From positions 39,166 through 103,165 of the forward strand of contig JAJDCO010000063.1 in assembly GCA_029260795.1 (NCBI GenBank): 64,000 nt of DNA, in the 5' to 3' direction. The translations under genes were made by a program, and so were the position numbers. Positions within the stretch are counted from its first letter, which is position 1, and each line of letters starts with the position of its first letter. Origin of the DNA: Planctomycetota bacterium. GTDB taxonomy: Bacteria > Planctomycetota > OFTM77. Under the pieces are notes generated by a model. That model saw only the letters and a list, made by a program, of their open reading frames with translations. It made no database searches and was not told the DNA's origin. Shown here one piece after another: positions 35,301 through 45,133 of the stretch.

Positions 35301-37737
35301 GAACGGTGCCCCGCGCGAGCTGAAGGTCATCGGCCACCCACTGCGTAAGGTCGACGCGCGCGCGAAGGTGACCGGCCAGACGCGCTTCGCCGACGACTTG
35401 ACGCTGCCCCGGATGCTGCATGCGAAGCTGCTTCGCAGCACCGAGGCGCATGCCCGCATCGTTCGGATCGACACCTCTGCGGCGGAGGCGATGCCGGGCG
35501 TGCGCGCCATCCTGACCGGCGACGTCTTGCCCGAGCCGTTCGGGATCTTGCCTGTGAGCCAGGACGAGCACACGCTCTGCATCGACAAGGTGCGCTTTGT
35601 CGGTGACCCGGTCGTGGCCGTGGCTGCGATCGACGAGGATACGGCCGAGGAGGCGGTGCGCCGCATCGTCGTCGAGTACGAGCCGCTCAAGCACGTGGCC
35701 TCCATCGACGATGGGCTCGCACCCTGCTCCGACGCCGACCGGATTCACGACTACGGGACTCACGATAACGTCCACAAGTACGTCAACCTGGAGTTTGGTG
35801 ACGTCGAGCAGTCGTTCGAGGAAGCGGACCTCGTCCAAGAGGACAGCTTCTACTTCGAGGGCAACACGCATCTGCCGATGGAGCAGCATGCCGCCCTCGC
35901 CGCGTTCGATCCCGACGGCAAGCTGACGCTGTGGTCGTCGACTCAGACACCCCACTACGTCCACCGCGCCCTCGCCAAGGTGCTCGCACCGTTGCCCGCT
36001 TCGCACATCCGCGTCATCGCCTGCCCGAATGGCGGCGGGTTCGGTGGCAAGAGCGATCCCTTCAATCACGAGATCGCGGTCGCCAAGCTCTCGATGATCA
36101 CGGGACGACCGGTGAAGATCTGCCTCACCCGGGAGGAGGTCTTCTACTGCCATCGCGGCCGGCATCCGGTGCTCATGTGGGTCAAGACCGGCTTCAAGAA
36201 GGACGGCTCGATGACAGGCATGCACTTCCGCTCCTACCTGGACGGAGGCGCTTACGGGAGCTACGGCGTGGCGAGCACGTTCTACACGGGCGCGCTGCAG
36301 ACGGTGACGTACCCGGTCCCACGCTACAAGTTCCAAGGCGCGCGAGTGTTCACGAACAAGCCGCCCTGCGGGCCCAAGCGCGGGCACGGGACACCCCAGC
36401 CCCGCTTTGCCCTCGAGGTGCATCTCGACAAAGTGGCGCATCGGCTTGGACTGGATCCGGCGCAGATGCGGCTCGATCACCTGGTGCCGCCGAACTCGCT
36501 GACGGCCAACTACCTGCGCGTCGGCAGCATGGGGTTGGGCGCCTGCATCGAGAAGGTGGTCGAGGGCTCCGCCTGGAAAGAGCGCTACGGCAAGCTGCCC
36601 GAAGGGCACGGCCTCGGTCTGGCTTGCGGCTCGTACCTGTCGGGCGCCGGATTGCCGATCTACTGGAATCGCATGCCGCACTCGGGAGTGCAGCTCAAGC
36701 TGGACCGCTCAGGCGGCGTCGCGTGCTTCTGTGGCTCGACCGACATCGGTCAGGGCTCCGACTCGGTGCTCGCCTACGTCGTGGCCGAGGTGCTCGGGAT
36801 CGATCCGTTCGCGATTCGCGTCGTGACGGCCGACACCGATCTGACCCCGGTCGATCTGGGCAGCTACTCGAGCCGGGTGACGCTCATGACCGGCAACGCT
36901 GCGCTGCAGGCGGCTGAGCGGGCGCGGGAGCTTCTCGCACAGGCGGTGGCGAAGAAGCTCGAGGTGCCCGCAGTGCGACTGACCTTCGCCGAAGGGCGCG
37001 TCTTCGACGTGGAGGATGCCGAGCGCGGGATGACCTTTGCCGAAGCCGTCCAGGCCGCCGAGGCGAAGTTCGGCACCATCGGGACGGTCGGCTCCTATGC
37101 GCCACCGGCTTCGGCCGGCAAGTTCAAGGGCGCGGGGGTGGGGCCGTCGCCGGCTTACTCCTACACCGCGATCGTCGCGGAGACCTTCGTCGACCCGGAG
37201 ACCGGGATCGTGGAGGTGCCTCGGATCTGGTGCGCGCACGATGCCGGCAAGTGTATCAATCCGGCTCTGGTGATCGGCCAGATCGAAGGCGGTGTCTACA
37301 TGGGGCTGGGCGAAGCGCTCATGGAAGAGATGACGTATCGCGGCAACCGCAACGTCGTGCACCACCATCCTTCCATGCTCGAGTACAAGAGCCCCACGAC
37401 GCACGAGATGTGCGACGTGATCAGCTATGTGATCGAGGATCCCGATCCGAACGGTCCCTTCGGGGCGAAGGAGGTCGGACAAGGACCGCTGCTGCCGGTG
37501 ATGCCGGCGGTCGCGAATGCGGTCTTCGACGCGGTCGGCGTGCGCGTCGACGAGGTACCGGTCACACCGGAGAAGGTGCTGCGTGCGCTGCAGGCCAAGG
37601 CCCGGGGGCGCGATCCGCGCACCGGACCGACGCGACTTCCGGAGGTCGCTTGGAGGCCGCCGATGCGTGTGCCGCCACCCTGGGAGGGTGGCACCGGCGA
37701 GGCGTTGCCGCGCGAAGGGGTCGAGGTCACGAAGTAG
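35287..37737 (+). CDS. Molybdenum hydroxylase large, molybdopterin-binding subunit
   Basis: An 816-residue catalytic subunit of the xanthine-oxidase family, closest in context to HcrA. It has the aldehyde-oxidase hammerhead domain (GHPLRKVDARAKVTGQTRFADD) and the molybdopterin-binding domain with PNGGGFGGKS (a cofactor-binding loop), GSTDIGQGS and the catalytic Glu729 in GPFGAKEVGQG. The presence of that Glu argues for a real enzyme. The substrate is not fixed by these motifs; see the neighbouring FAD subunit for the clue towards aromatic-CoA chemistry. The last 60 residues form a proline-rich tail. Confidence 0.93.
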   Translation: MATSENGAPRELKVIGHPLRKVDARAKVTGQTRFADDLTLPRMLHAKLLRSTEAHARIVRIDTSAAEAMPGVRAILTGDVLPEPFGILPVSQDEHTLCIDKVRFVGDPVVAVAAIDEDTAEEAVRRIVVEYEPLKHVASIDDGLAPCSDADRIHDYGTHDNVHKYVNLEFGDVEQSFEEADLVQEDSFYFEGNTHLPMEQHAALAAFDPDGKLTLWSSTQTPHYVHRALAKVLAPLPASHIRVIACPNGGGFGGKSDPFNHEIAVAKLSMITGRPVKICLTREEVFYCHRGRHPVLMWVKTGFKKDGSMTGMHFRSYLDGGAYGSYGVASTFYTGALQTVTYPVPRYKFQGARVFTNKPPCGPKRGHGTPQPRFALEVHLDKVAHRLGLDPAQMRLDHLVPPNSLTANYLRVGSMGLGACIEKVVEGSAWKERYGKLPEGHGLGLACGSYLSGAGLPIYWNRMPHSGVQLKLDRSGGVACFCGSTDIGQGSDSVLAYVVAEVLGIDPFAIRVVTADTDLTPVDLGSYSSRVTLMTGNAALQAAERARELLAQAVAKKLEVPAVRLTFAEGRVFDVEDAERGMTFAEAVQAAEAKFGTIGTVGSYAPPASAGKFKGAGVGPSPAYSYTAIVAETFVDPETGIVEVPRIWCAHDAGKCINPALVIGQIEGGVYMGLGEALMEEMTYRGNRNVVHHHPSMLEYKSPTTHEMCDVISYVIEDPDPNGPFGAKEVGQGPLLPVMPAVANAVFDAVGVRVDEVPVTPEKVLRALQAKARGRDPRTGPTRLPEVAWRPPMRVPPPWEGGTGEALPREGVEVTK

Positions 37738-37787
37738 GAATGCAAGGTCGGCACTCCCTCACGAGTTGCCGATTCGAGGTGAGTCGA

Positions 37788-38789
37788 ATGCTGCGATTAC
37801 CCACGTTTCGATATCTCCGTCCCGAATCGGTCGAGCAGGCAGTGGCCTGGCGGACCGACGGGGGGCCCGAGGCGGCCTTCGTTGCGGGTGGGACCGATCT
37901 CTATCCGAACATGAAGCGGCGTCAGCAAACGCCGCCGATCGTGATCGGGTTGGGACGCATCCCGGAGCTGCGTGGCATCTCGGGAGACTCCGACACGGGA
38001 GCCCGCGTTGGCGCGACGACCACGTTGACCCGGGTCTGCGAGGATCCGTTCCTGGTCGAGCACTATCCCGAGGTCTCGAGAGCCGCGCGGACGATCTCGA
38101 CGCCGTTGCTTCGCAACATGGGAACGATCGGTGGCAACGTCCTGCTGGACACGCGCTGCAACTACTACGACCAGACCTACGAGTGGCGGCGCTCGATCGA
38201 CTTCTGCATGAAGAAGGAAGGAACGATCTGCTGGGTCGCGCCTTCGAGCCCTCGCTGCTGGGCGGTGCAGTCGAGCGACCTGGTGCCCCTCCTCTGCGCG
38301 ATCGGAGGATCGGTTCGCCTCGTATCGCCACGCGGCGAACGGGAGCTCGCTTTCCGCGATCTCTACCGGGACGATGGGATCGACTACCTCAACAAGCAAC
38401 CGGACGAGCTCTTGACCGACCTGCGGCTTCCGGCGCGGGACGGCTGGCGAGCGACCTACTGGAAGCTGAGGCGCCGCGAAGCGTTCGATTTCCCCGTGCT
38501 GGGAGTGGCGGCCTGCCTGCGCCTGGACGGCGACGTCGTCCGCGAGGCGCACCTCTACCTGGGCGGCGTGGGCTCCTGGCCGATCGAGGCGACCGGTGCT
38601 TGCGACGTCTTGGTCGGTCGGCGGCTCGACGAGGAGACGATTCAGGCGGCGGCCGCGCAGGCATATCGACCGGCGAAGCCGTTGGACAATACGGACTTTC
38701 ACATGACCTGGCGCAAGCACATGGTGCGTCGCTACGTCGAAGGGGCGCTCCGCGAGCTGTCGGGAGACGGCGCGGCTCCGCGCGATTGA
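37788..38789 (+). CDS. Molybdenum hydroxylase FAD subunit with 4Fe-4S loop (HcrB-like)
   Basis: A 333-residue FAD-binding subunit (GGTDLYPNMK at 35-43; NMGTIGGN at 110-117). Between residues 120 and 160 it has an extra loop with Cys124 (DTRCNYY), Cys140 (IDFCMKK), Cys148 (TICWV) and Cys157 (PRCWAV). In 4-hydroxybenzoyl-CoA reductase, a similar insertion with four cysteines binds an additional 4Fe-4S cluster and is linked to reductive dehydroxylation. Ordinary CO dehydrogenase and xanthine dehydrogenase FAD subunits lack it. The start at 37788 has GAGGTGA upstream. Assigning the substrate as 4-hydroxybenzoyl-CoA is not justified, since many uncharacterised relatives share the loop. Confidence 0.9.
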   Translation: MLRLPTFRYLRPESVEQAVAWRTDGGPEAAFVAGGTDLYPNMKRRQQTPPIVIGLGRIPELRGISGDSDTGARVGATTTLTRVCEDPFLVEHYPEVSRAARTISTPLLRNMGTIGGNVLLDTRCNYYDQTYEWRRSIDFCMKKEGTICWVAPSSPRCWAVQSSDLVPLLCAIGGSVRLVSPRGERELAFRDLYRDDGIDYLNKQPDELLTDLRLPARDGWRATYWKLRRREAFDFPVLGVAACLRLDGDVVREAHLYLGGVGSWPIEATGACDVLVGRRLDEETIQAAAAQAYRPAKPLDNTDFHMTWRKHMVRRYVEGALRELSGDGAAPRD

Positions 38790-38808
38790 GAAGGAACAGG
38801 AGCGGACA

Positions 38809-40368
38809 ATGCTGCACAAGAACTACATCGCGGGGCGTTGGGTCGAGCCGAAGGACGGCGGCGAGCCGTTCGAGAGCCGGAACCCGGCGCACCGAGACCA
38901 GGTCATCGGTCATTTCGTTTCGTCGACGCCAGCCGATGTCGCGGCCGCAGTCGAGGCCGCGGAGACCGCCTTCAAGACCTGGGGGCAGGAGTCCGTCGAC
39001 CGACGAGTCGAGAAGCTCCAGGCATGGGCGGCACGACTGAACGATCAGAAGGACGACCTCGCCAATCTGCTCACGAGAGACAACGGCAAGAAGATCGGCG
39101 ACGCGACCGGCGAGGTGCTGGGATCCGCCTACTTCATCAGCTGCCTGCGAAAAATCGCACAGGGCGCGGACGCCTTCAGCGTGCGGCATGTCGTCGACAA
39201 GAAGAAGGGCGACTTCGGCCTCGTCATCGGAGTGCCTTCGGGCGTGGCGGGACTGATCACCCCCTTCAACTTCCCCGTCTGGACGCCGCTCATCAAGATG
39301 GCGGCCGCCCTCGCCGCCGGCTGTCCGATCGTCATGAAGTCTCCGCAGGATGCACCGGCTGCCACCCATCGCATGGTCGAGCTGCTGCACGAGACGGGAG
39401 AGTTCCCGGCGGGTACCGTCAACCTGGTCCACGGGGCGGGTCTGGGATCGTCCTTCACGCAAGAGTTCGTCAACCGTTTCGCGCGCCTGTCCTTCACGGG
39501 CTCGACCGAGACCGGCCTCAAGATCGGCGCCCTCGCCGCGGAGCGAAACGTCCGCTACGCCGCCGAGCTCGGTGGTCTCAACGAGATCGTTCTGGGGCCG
39601 GACATCGCCGAGGACGATGATCTGTTTCGATCGTTCGTCAAGTATGCAGTCGACGGCATGCTCGCCAATGGTGGCCAGATGTGCACGGCCGTCAGTCGCA
39701 TCGTCGTCCCCGAGGAGCGATACGACGCCGTGGCGAGTGCCATGGTCGAGCTCATCCGAAAGTATCCGATCGGCGACGGGCTCGACGAGAAGACGCGGAT
39801 CACCCCGCTGACGACGCCCGCTCGGTTGAAGGAGATCGCCTCCCTGACCTGGCGTGCCGTGAGCCAAAAAGAGGGCGAGCTGCTGATCGGTGGCTCCCCG
39901 ATCTCGCCGACGGAGAGCATGGAGCACGGAACGGACCTGCTGTTCATCGGAGACGCCGAGAACGGCTGCTACATGGAGCCGACGCTCTTTGGCAAGGTCG
40001 ATCCGACCTCGTCCGTGCTCGGGCAGACCGAGATCTTCGGCCCCGTCGCCCACCTGGTGACGTATCCGGCCCACAAGGTCGACCGCATCTTCGAGATCTC
40101 GCGCACGAACCAATTCGGGCTGCACTCGGGCCTCGTGACGAGCGACGCGGCGCTGGCTCGCCGATACGCGCTCGAGGTTCAGGCCGGCTCCATCTTCTTC
40201 AACCGCCAGATCGTCTTCGCCGATCCGCGTTTGCCTTTCGGCGGTCTCAAGCTGAGCGGAAATGGCGAGAAGGAGGTCGGACCCGACGCGGTTCACTTCT
40301 GGCAGGATGAGAAGGCGATCGAGGTCACGAAGGATATGGGGGTCTTCAGCGAGTACCTGCCTGAGTAG
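38809..40368 (+). CDS. Aldehyde dehydrogenase
   Basis: A 519-residue NAD(P)-dependent aldehyde dehydrogenase with the proton-abstracting Glu253 (AAELGG), the catalytic Cys292 (GGQMCTA) and the NFP (TPFNFPVW) segment. The ADH substrate group cannot be set from motifs; it is broadly of the class used for longer-chain or aromatic aldehydes. It starts 19 bases after the FAD subunit stop, so it is probably co-transcribed and could act on the product or a side-chain of the same pathway. Confidence 0.92.
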   Translation: MLHKNYIAGRWVEPKDGGEPFESRNPAHRDQVIGHFVSSTPADVAAAVEAAETAFKTWGQESVDRRVEKLQAWAARLNDQKDDLANLLTRDNGKKIGDATGEVLGSAYFISCLRKIAQGADAFSVRHVVDKKKGDFGLVIGVPSGVAGLITPFNFPVWTPLIKMAAALAAGCPIVMKSPQDAPAATHRMVELLHETGEFPAGTVNLVHGAGLGSSFTQEFVNRFARLSFTGSTETGLKIGALAAERNVRYAAELGGLNEIVLGPDIAEDDDLFRSFVKYAVDGMLANGGQMCTAVSRIVVPEERYDAVASAMVELIRKYPIGDGLDEKTRITPLTTPARLKEIASLTWRAVSQKEGELLIGGSPISPTESMEHGTDLLFIGDAENGCYMEPTLFGKVDPTSSVLGQTEIFGPVAHLVTYPAHKVDRIFEISRTNQFGLHSGLVTSDAALARRYALEVQAGSIFFNRQIVFADPRLPFGGLKLSGNGEKEVGPDAVHFWQDEKAIEVTKDMGVFSEYLPE

Positions 40369-40468
40369 GACCAACGGGACACCAGCTCGGGGCGGATTCC
40401 GCCGATAGTGAAGAACGCCATGGATCAGTCGAGGTCCGTGGCGCTCGTCGCTTTTGTGAGCTCGGTGG

Positions 40469-42097
40469 ATGACCCGGATTCTCCAACGCCTGCCCGTCAC
40501 GCGGAAGATCTTCCTCGCGGCCGTGCTCGTAATCGTGCCCTTGGTGTGGCTCGCCCGGGGATCATTCGTCGCCGCCCAAGGAAGCATGGAGGCGGCGGGG
40601 CGCGCCGAAGTGTGGCAGGAAGACCTGGAGATTCTCGAGGGGATCTCGCAGCGTCTCGGGGACCTCATCGAGCCATGGAGCATCGGCGCCAAGGACACGG
40701 CGGCGGTCGGTCGAGCCTGGGCGAGAGCGTTCGAGAGCCTCGACCGGGAGATCCGGAGATTCGCCGACCGGTTGGCGGCTTCAGAGCGAGGCGCGGAGAT
40801 CGCCAACGTCCAGGTCGCCTTGGAAGACTGCCAGACGCTTGCGAACGACCTGCTGGCGAGCTCCGACGATCCCGAGCGAGCCTCCGTGCTCCGCGGGCAG
40901 CTCGATCAGCAAGTCTGGCACGTGGCTCGTCGATTGTCGGCGGCCCGCATCTCGCTGCAGAGTGACGTCGTCGCTTCGATGAGCCGAGTGGCCGAAGAGC
41001 AGCGTCAGGCTAGCTGGACGGCCTTCACGGTCGCGCTCCCGGCGGTCGTCTTCATTGCGATCGTGATCTTCCTCACGACGCGGTCCCTGCGGCTGCGACT
41101 CGCGACGTTGAGTGGGGCGACTCGCTCCTTGGCCGCCGGCGACCTGACTCAGGATGTCCCTGAGGCCGGGTTCGACGAGATCGGCGAGCTGGCGATATCC
41201 TTCCAGGAGATGGTGCAGACCTTCCGGCGCCTTCTCGCACAGTTTCACGAGGCGTCGCTACGTCTCGGCATGGTGTCGGAGCAGATCCAGCAGACCGCGA
41301 TCGCACAGGGCTTGGGGATCCAAGAGCAGGTGACGACGGTCGAGCGGACCGAGAACATGACCGACGAGCTCGCTCGCCTCGCCCGCACCATCGCGACCAA
41401 CTCGACCGAGCTGGTCAGCACGGCCGAGCACGCCGAGACGATGACGCGAGACGTTCGCCAGTCCGTCGATGAGCTCATCGACGGTGTACGCGAGATCCAC
41501 GATGCCAGCTTCGAGAACGCCGTGCGCGTGCAGGAGCTCGAGCGGGACAGCGAGAAGATCAAGCAGCTGGCAACGTTGATCGACGACATCGCGGATCAAA
41601 CGCAGCTCCTGGCGTTGAATGCTTCCGTCGAGGCGGCACGAGCGGGCCCCGCGGGCCGCGGCTTCGCCGTTGTGGCGACCGAGATTCGAAGGCTGTCCGA
41701 GAACTCGATGCTCTCCACTCGCGAAGTGCACGAGACCGTTCAGCACATTCAAGCGACCGTGAGCACCTTCGTGTCCTCGGTCCAGCGCAACCTGACGACG
41801 GCTCAGAGCAAGGTGGACCTCGCGTCGCGTTCGGCGGAATGGCTCGATGGCATCGTGCTCTGCATCCAGCAGACCTTTGCGGCCACCACCGACATTCAGC
41901 AATCGACCAAGAGCCAGGAGCAGGCGACCTCGCAGCTCGTGCAAGCGGTCGGCGAGGTCTCGCGTATCTCGAGCCGTATCAGCCAACACGCCCACTCGCT
42001 GGAGATGGCGATCGATTCGCTGGGAGATCTCTCCTCGGCGTTCGAAGAGACGTCGGCGTGTTTCAAGGTCAGCGAAGAAGACGGCCTGCTCGCCTGA
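40469..42097 (+). CDS. Methyl-accepting chemotaxis protein
   Basis: A 542-residue chemoreceptor with two membrane helices (about 14-34 and 190-212) around a helical periplasmic sensor of about 150 residues, then HAMP ([21 protein letters not shown]) and a signalling domain. The hairpin tip near residues 375-420 reads [38 protein letters not shown], here split for clarity into [17 protein letters not shown] and [14 protein letters not shown]; it diverges slightly from the usual QTNLLALNAAIEAARAGE. No CheA, CheW or other chemotaxis gene is near, so it is an orphan receptor that must use distant partners. Confidence 0.92.
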   Translation: MTRILQRLPVTRKIFLAAVLVIVPLVWLARGSFVAAQGSMEAAGRAEVWQEDLEILEGISQRLGDLIEPWSIGAKDTAAVGRAWARAFESLDREIRRFADRLAASERGAEIANVQVALEDCQTLANDLLASSDDPERASVLRGQLDQQVWHVARRLSAARISLQSDVVASMSRVAEEQRQASWTAFTVALPAVVFIAIVIFLTTRSLRLRLATLSGATRSLAAGDLTQDVPEAGFDEIGELAISFQEMVQTFRRLLAQFHEASLRLGMVSEQIQQTAIAQGLGIQEQVTTVERTENMTDELARLARTIATNSTELVSTAEHAETMTRDVRQSVDELIDGVREIHDASFENAVRVQELERDSEKIKQLATLIDDIADQTQLLALNASVEAARAGPAGRGFAVVATEIRRLSENSMLSTREVHETVQHIQATVSTFVSSVQRNLTTAQSKVDLASRSAEWLDGIVLCIQQTFAATTDIQQSTKSQEQATSQLVQAVGEVSRISSRISQHAHSLEMAIDSLGDLSSAFEETSACFKVSEEDGLLA

Positions 42098-42170
42098 GGT
42101 CGCACGCCGGAATGGGCGTGAACGATCGGGAGCCTGCGCGCGCGGCTCGTCATTGTGGCGCGCGTTAGAC

Positions 42171-42273
42171 GATGGCGTCCCTTCAGGACGCGCGCACGCG
42201 GTGCTCGGTGTCTGGGGATCGTGGGGTACGCAGTGACCCCAGGGACGTCGACCCTTCAGGCCGGCCGGGCCGA
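42171..42273. repeat. Dispersed repeat, copy 1
   Basis: Opens with GATGGCGTCC and ends with the 20-mer at 42254-42273, identical to 42614-42633. The middle contains CTGGGG...CCCCAG inverted segments. The end is rich in the self-complementary GGCCGGCC. Confidence 0.8.
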
Positions 42274-42443
42274 GGAGATCAGGCAAGGCATCGTGTCGTT
42301 GCAGACCGCGCTGCACGCGGCTGGTGTGCGCACACGCCGAAGGAGCGATGGCCATCCGTCGGGCGAGGACTGTGGACGCGTGATCGTGCATGAGCCGGAT
42401 CGGGATCGCCGCTGAAGCACCCATCCCGGCTAGTCGCGGACGC

Positions 42444-42498
42444 ACTCCGGTCACTTTCGGGGGCGTCATCCCTGGGAGCGCGGGCGGCCCGCCCGCTC
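42444..42498. repeat. Dispersed repeat shared with 59.2 kb
   Basis: The segment from ACTCCGGTCACTTTCG through CCTGGGAGCGCGGGCGG matches 59231-59280 at most positions. Its end (GCGGGCGGCCCGCCCGC) is a near-perfect inverted repeat. Confidence 0.7.
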
Positions 42499-42541
42499 TT
42501 GTCCGGGCGTCCGCTCCGCATCGCCGCGACGACCGGTGGCC

Positions 42542-42633
42542 GATGGCGTCCCCCAGGACTCGCGAACGTCGATGTCCGATGCCGGCCCATCCTGGGGCTG
42601 GATGATGTCGGCTCTTCAGGCCGGCCGGGCCGA
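42542..42633. repeat. Dispersed repeat, copy 2
   Basis: Second copy of the element at 42171-42273, in the same orientation, opening with GATGGCGTCC and ending with the identical 20-mer. Confidence 0.8.
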
Positions 42634-42719
42634 CATCCGATCGATGTTCGATTGATGTGATTCCCGTGCCATACGGGGCGGGCAGCCGGCTGGTGACAGA
42701 CCGACCGAACCAAAGAAAC

Positions 42720-42762
42720 ACGCCGTCGAAGCCCCCAGGGGGGCGGGGGTCCGACGGCGTGC
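42720..42762 (-). terminator. Rho-independent terminator
   Basis: On the minus strand, CACGCCGTCG pairs with CGACGGCGTG (10 bp), enclosing a GC-rich inner hairpin, and is followed by TTTCTTT. It lies about 30 bases past the stop of the gene ending at 42791, for which it is the likely terminator. Confidence 0.8.
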
Positions 42763-42790
42763 TCGGGTTGACTTGTGACTTGGTTGCGGC

Positions 42791-44548
42791 TCAGCGGGGA
42801 GCGATCATCGCCTGCTGGAAATGGCGGACGAGGCCCTCGTAGTCGCCTTGCCAGGAGCCTTCGATCTTGGCGAGGGCGCCGCGAAGGATCTCGGAGACCT
42901 CCGCCGAGGCAGTGCTCAGCCGCGCCGTGATGAGCTCTCGGGCCTCGACATCCGCGAGGTAGCCCAGGGTCCAGGCTGCCGCGACGAGGATGCTCTCGTC
43001 TTCGCGAGTGCTCCCCAGCAGCTTGCGCAGCTCTTTGTTGACGCGGCTGTTGTCCGGGAACCGGCGAAGGGCGACGATCGCCGAGAGGCGACGGCAGAGC
43101 GGAGGACCCGTCAGCTCGCGGGTCAGCGCGGCGGCGACCCTGGTGTCACCGGGAGCGCACTGTCCGAGGGCGTGAATCATCTCGCAAGCGGCCGCCGCCT
43201 TCTTCTCGCCGCGGAGCGCAGTGAGGAGCGACTTGGCCGAGCTGGCGCTGGCGATCTGTCGCAGCGAGCGAGCGGCGAGCAGACGCACCTCGGCGACCTT
43301 GTGACGAAGCTGACGCTCGATGATCTCCGCGGCGTCGGGGTGGCTGGTTCCGGCCAGGGCATCGATGAGGTCGAGAGCGTCGGCCGGCGTCTTCGCCTGC
43401 TTGACGAGGCTCTCACCGAGGCGGCGAAAGTCGCGGGCGTCCAGGGCGAGGCTGGCATCGTGAAGGACGGTGCGCTTCGCTTCTCGGCTGTTGGCCACCG
43501 AGTAGCGCTCGCCAAAGTCGTCGGACTCGGCCTTTTGGGCATCGCGGGAGACAACCGCTATGGCTTCGCGCATCAGGTCGGCCAGCGCACTCTTTGAGAT
43601 CTCGTACTCCTTGCGCACCAGGGTCTCGCCATTGGGACGGCAGAGGATGTGTTGCGGCGCGATCGCGACCTCGGTCCCCTCGAGGAGATTCTGTCGAGCG
43701 CGGATGTCGACGTCTCGGTGAGTGGCGCAGTCGACCCATCCGAAGCGGGAGCACTCCGCTTGGCCATTGCCGGCCGACTCGTGATCGAACGTGCTCGCGA
43801 TCAGGCACACCATGCGTCGGGACAAGGCGACGATCTCGGGATCGTGATAGTGTCGATCGGCGAAGCGCTGGCAGGCCGGCTCTTGGTCTCGGTTGAACGC
43901 GATGAGAACGGGCACGTTGCGCTGACGAGCGATCTCGAAAGCCTGCGGGTAGGACTCGATCCACTCAATCTGGTCGACGGGAACGTAGTCGATGCGCCGG
44001 GAGTCGAAGAGGTCGCTCATCGAGCTCGCTGGCACCGCGGCCTCATCCGTCTCGATGGAGCCGAGGATCGACTCGTAGAGTGGCCCGTAGTCGCGGGGCC
44101 GAGTCTCGTCGAAGTGCAGAGAGACGAATGCGAAGTAGTTGTCGAAGGCGATCAAGGTCTCGAAGGCCGAGTACTTCTCGTAGGTGGCGGGGAGATCGAC
44201 GAGTTGGAAGCGGTGAGCCGGGCGACCCAGGATCTGAGTCTCTTCATCGAGTGTGAAGCGAGCGCCCGGGTAGATGACGGGGACTTGGCGGCTCTTGTAG
44301 TCGGTTGCCCAGCTGGAGAGCGATGCGGATTTGGGATGGAGCTGAACGGAGAGGATGGCGACGACGTTTTGGGAGGGATACTCGCGCATGAGGAGCTGAA
44401 TGCTTCCGGCCGCTCGACCGGGCTTCCAGCTGACCGGAGCTTCGAGGGAGAAGCCTCGATCGCCCACGGCGTGGCGTTGCGCCGGCTGCGCGAGCAGCGA
44501 GGCCGCGCTCACGAGCAGGGCGGCCGCGATTCTGAGCAGGCTCTTCAT
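42791..44548 (-). CDS. Exported thioredoxin-like/HEAT-repeat protein
   Basis: A 585-residue protein with a signal peptide (to SLLAQ). Residues about 25-175 form a beta-rich domain of unknown type. About 190-320 resemble a thioredoxin-fold segment of the type found in secreted planctomycete proteins (PQAFEIARQRNVPVLIAF, then RFADRHYHDPEIVALSRRM); only one cysteine (EPACQRF) is left where CxxC could be, so redox activity is doubtful. The last 190 residues are HEAT-like repeats (AEVRLLAARSLRQIA; ESILVAAAWTLGYLA). A scaffold role is likely. Confidence 0.8.
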   Translation of the reverse strand: MKSLLRIAAALLVSAASLLAQPAQRHAVGDRGFSLEAPVSWKPGRAAGSIQLLMREYPSQNVVAILSVQLHPKSASLSSWATDYKSRQVPVIYPGARFTLDEETQILGRPAHRFQLVDLPATYEKYSAFETLIAFDNYFAFVSLHFDETRPRDYGPLYESILGSIETDEAAVPASSMSDLFDSRRIDYVPVDQIEWIESYPQAFEIARQRNVPVLIAFNRDQEPACQRFADRHYHDPEIVALSRRMVCLIASTFDHESAGNGQAECSRFGWVDCATHRDVDIRARQNLLEGTEVAIAPQHILCRPNGETLVRKEYEISKSALADLMREAIAVVSRDAQKAESDDFGERYSVANSREAKRTVLHDASLALDARDFRRLGESLVKQAKTPADALDLIDALAGTSHPDAAEIIERQLRHKVAEVRLLAARSLRQIASASSAKSLLTALRGEKKAAAACEMIHALGQCAPGDTRVAAALTRELTGPPLCRRLSAIVALRRFPDNSRVNKELRKLLGSTREDESILVAAAWTLGYLADVEARELITARLSTASAEVSEILRGALAKIEGSWQGDYEGLVRHFQQAMIAPR

Positions 44549-45133
44549 CCTTCACTCTCCTTTCAACATCGCGAGCTGGGTCACCTTCCCCGTGTGACAC
44601 AGCGATCGCCTCTCTATCGGGCTGGGACTCGTCTGGCTCAAGGTGTCGCTCGAGCCTTCCGTGCTGGTTGGCGAGAGCGTGCGACGTCCCGTACGAGACG
44701 TTTCCTTCGGAAATTCGTTCGTCAACTTTTTGTCAATTCAATCGAAGGCAACCCTTCATTCGCGAAACGTCCCATTCTCCGTACGGATTCACTTCGGGAG
44801 CGCCGCCTCGGAAGGAACGTCGTCGGCGATAGTGGTCCGCCGAATCGACGAGCTCGACTCACCAATGACCAGACGTGCAGATGCAGATCCCGTAACGCCG
44901 AAAATCTGATTCACTCCTCCAACGACGATGCAAAGAGCCGTCGCGAGAAGCTGGGGAAAGCCCGCGGAATGGGGGTAAGGGGCCGTGAGATCGGAGGTGA
45001 GAGAGAGTGGGTGTGATGGGTCGATGTCGGGGACGAACGAGACCAGGCGTCACCAGCCGATCGGGCCGTGTGACGCCTGGCGTCGTGCATAGGATTATCG
45101 ATCGAGCTTTCGGAGGGGGCTCGCGAGATCGAC
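44549..45133. other. Intergenic region upstream of the thioredoxin/HEAT gene
   Basis: About 585 bases with no gene. It includes a 13-base hairpin (TTTCC TTC GGAAA, 44701-44713) within an AT-richer patch (44700-44770). TTGACA is present on the minus strand (44731-44736) as a possible -35 element, without a good -10. A perfect hairpin ends the region on the right. Confidence 0.45.
45043..45080 (-). terminator. Candidate terminator hairpin
   Basis: CCAGGCGTCAC (45043-45053) and GTGACGCCTGG (45070-45080) form a perfect 11-bp stem with a 16-base loop, about 54 bases past the stop of the gene ending at 45134. No T-run follows on the minus strand. Confidence 0.55.

Larger units (their letters stand above)
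42098..42790. other. Long intergenic region with dispersed repeats
   Basis: Nearly 700 bases with no gene. It holds two copies of a ~100-base repeat (listed below), a segment shared with 59231-59290, and a strong terminator at the right end. Such GC-rich repeats are common in intergenic spacers of several bacterial phyla. Confidence 0.6.

Noticed and set aside
34752..38789. Carbon monoxide dehydrogenase (CoxSLM)
   Set aside because: The large subunit lacks the Cox active-site loop with its Cys as far as I can see, and the FAD subunit carries the four-cysteine loop of the benzoyl-CoA-type branch.
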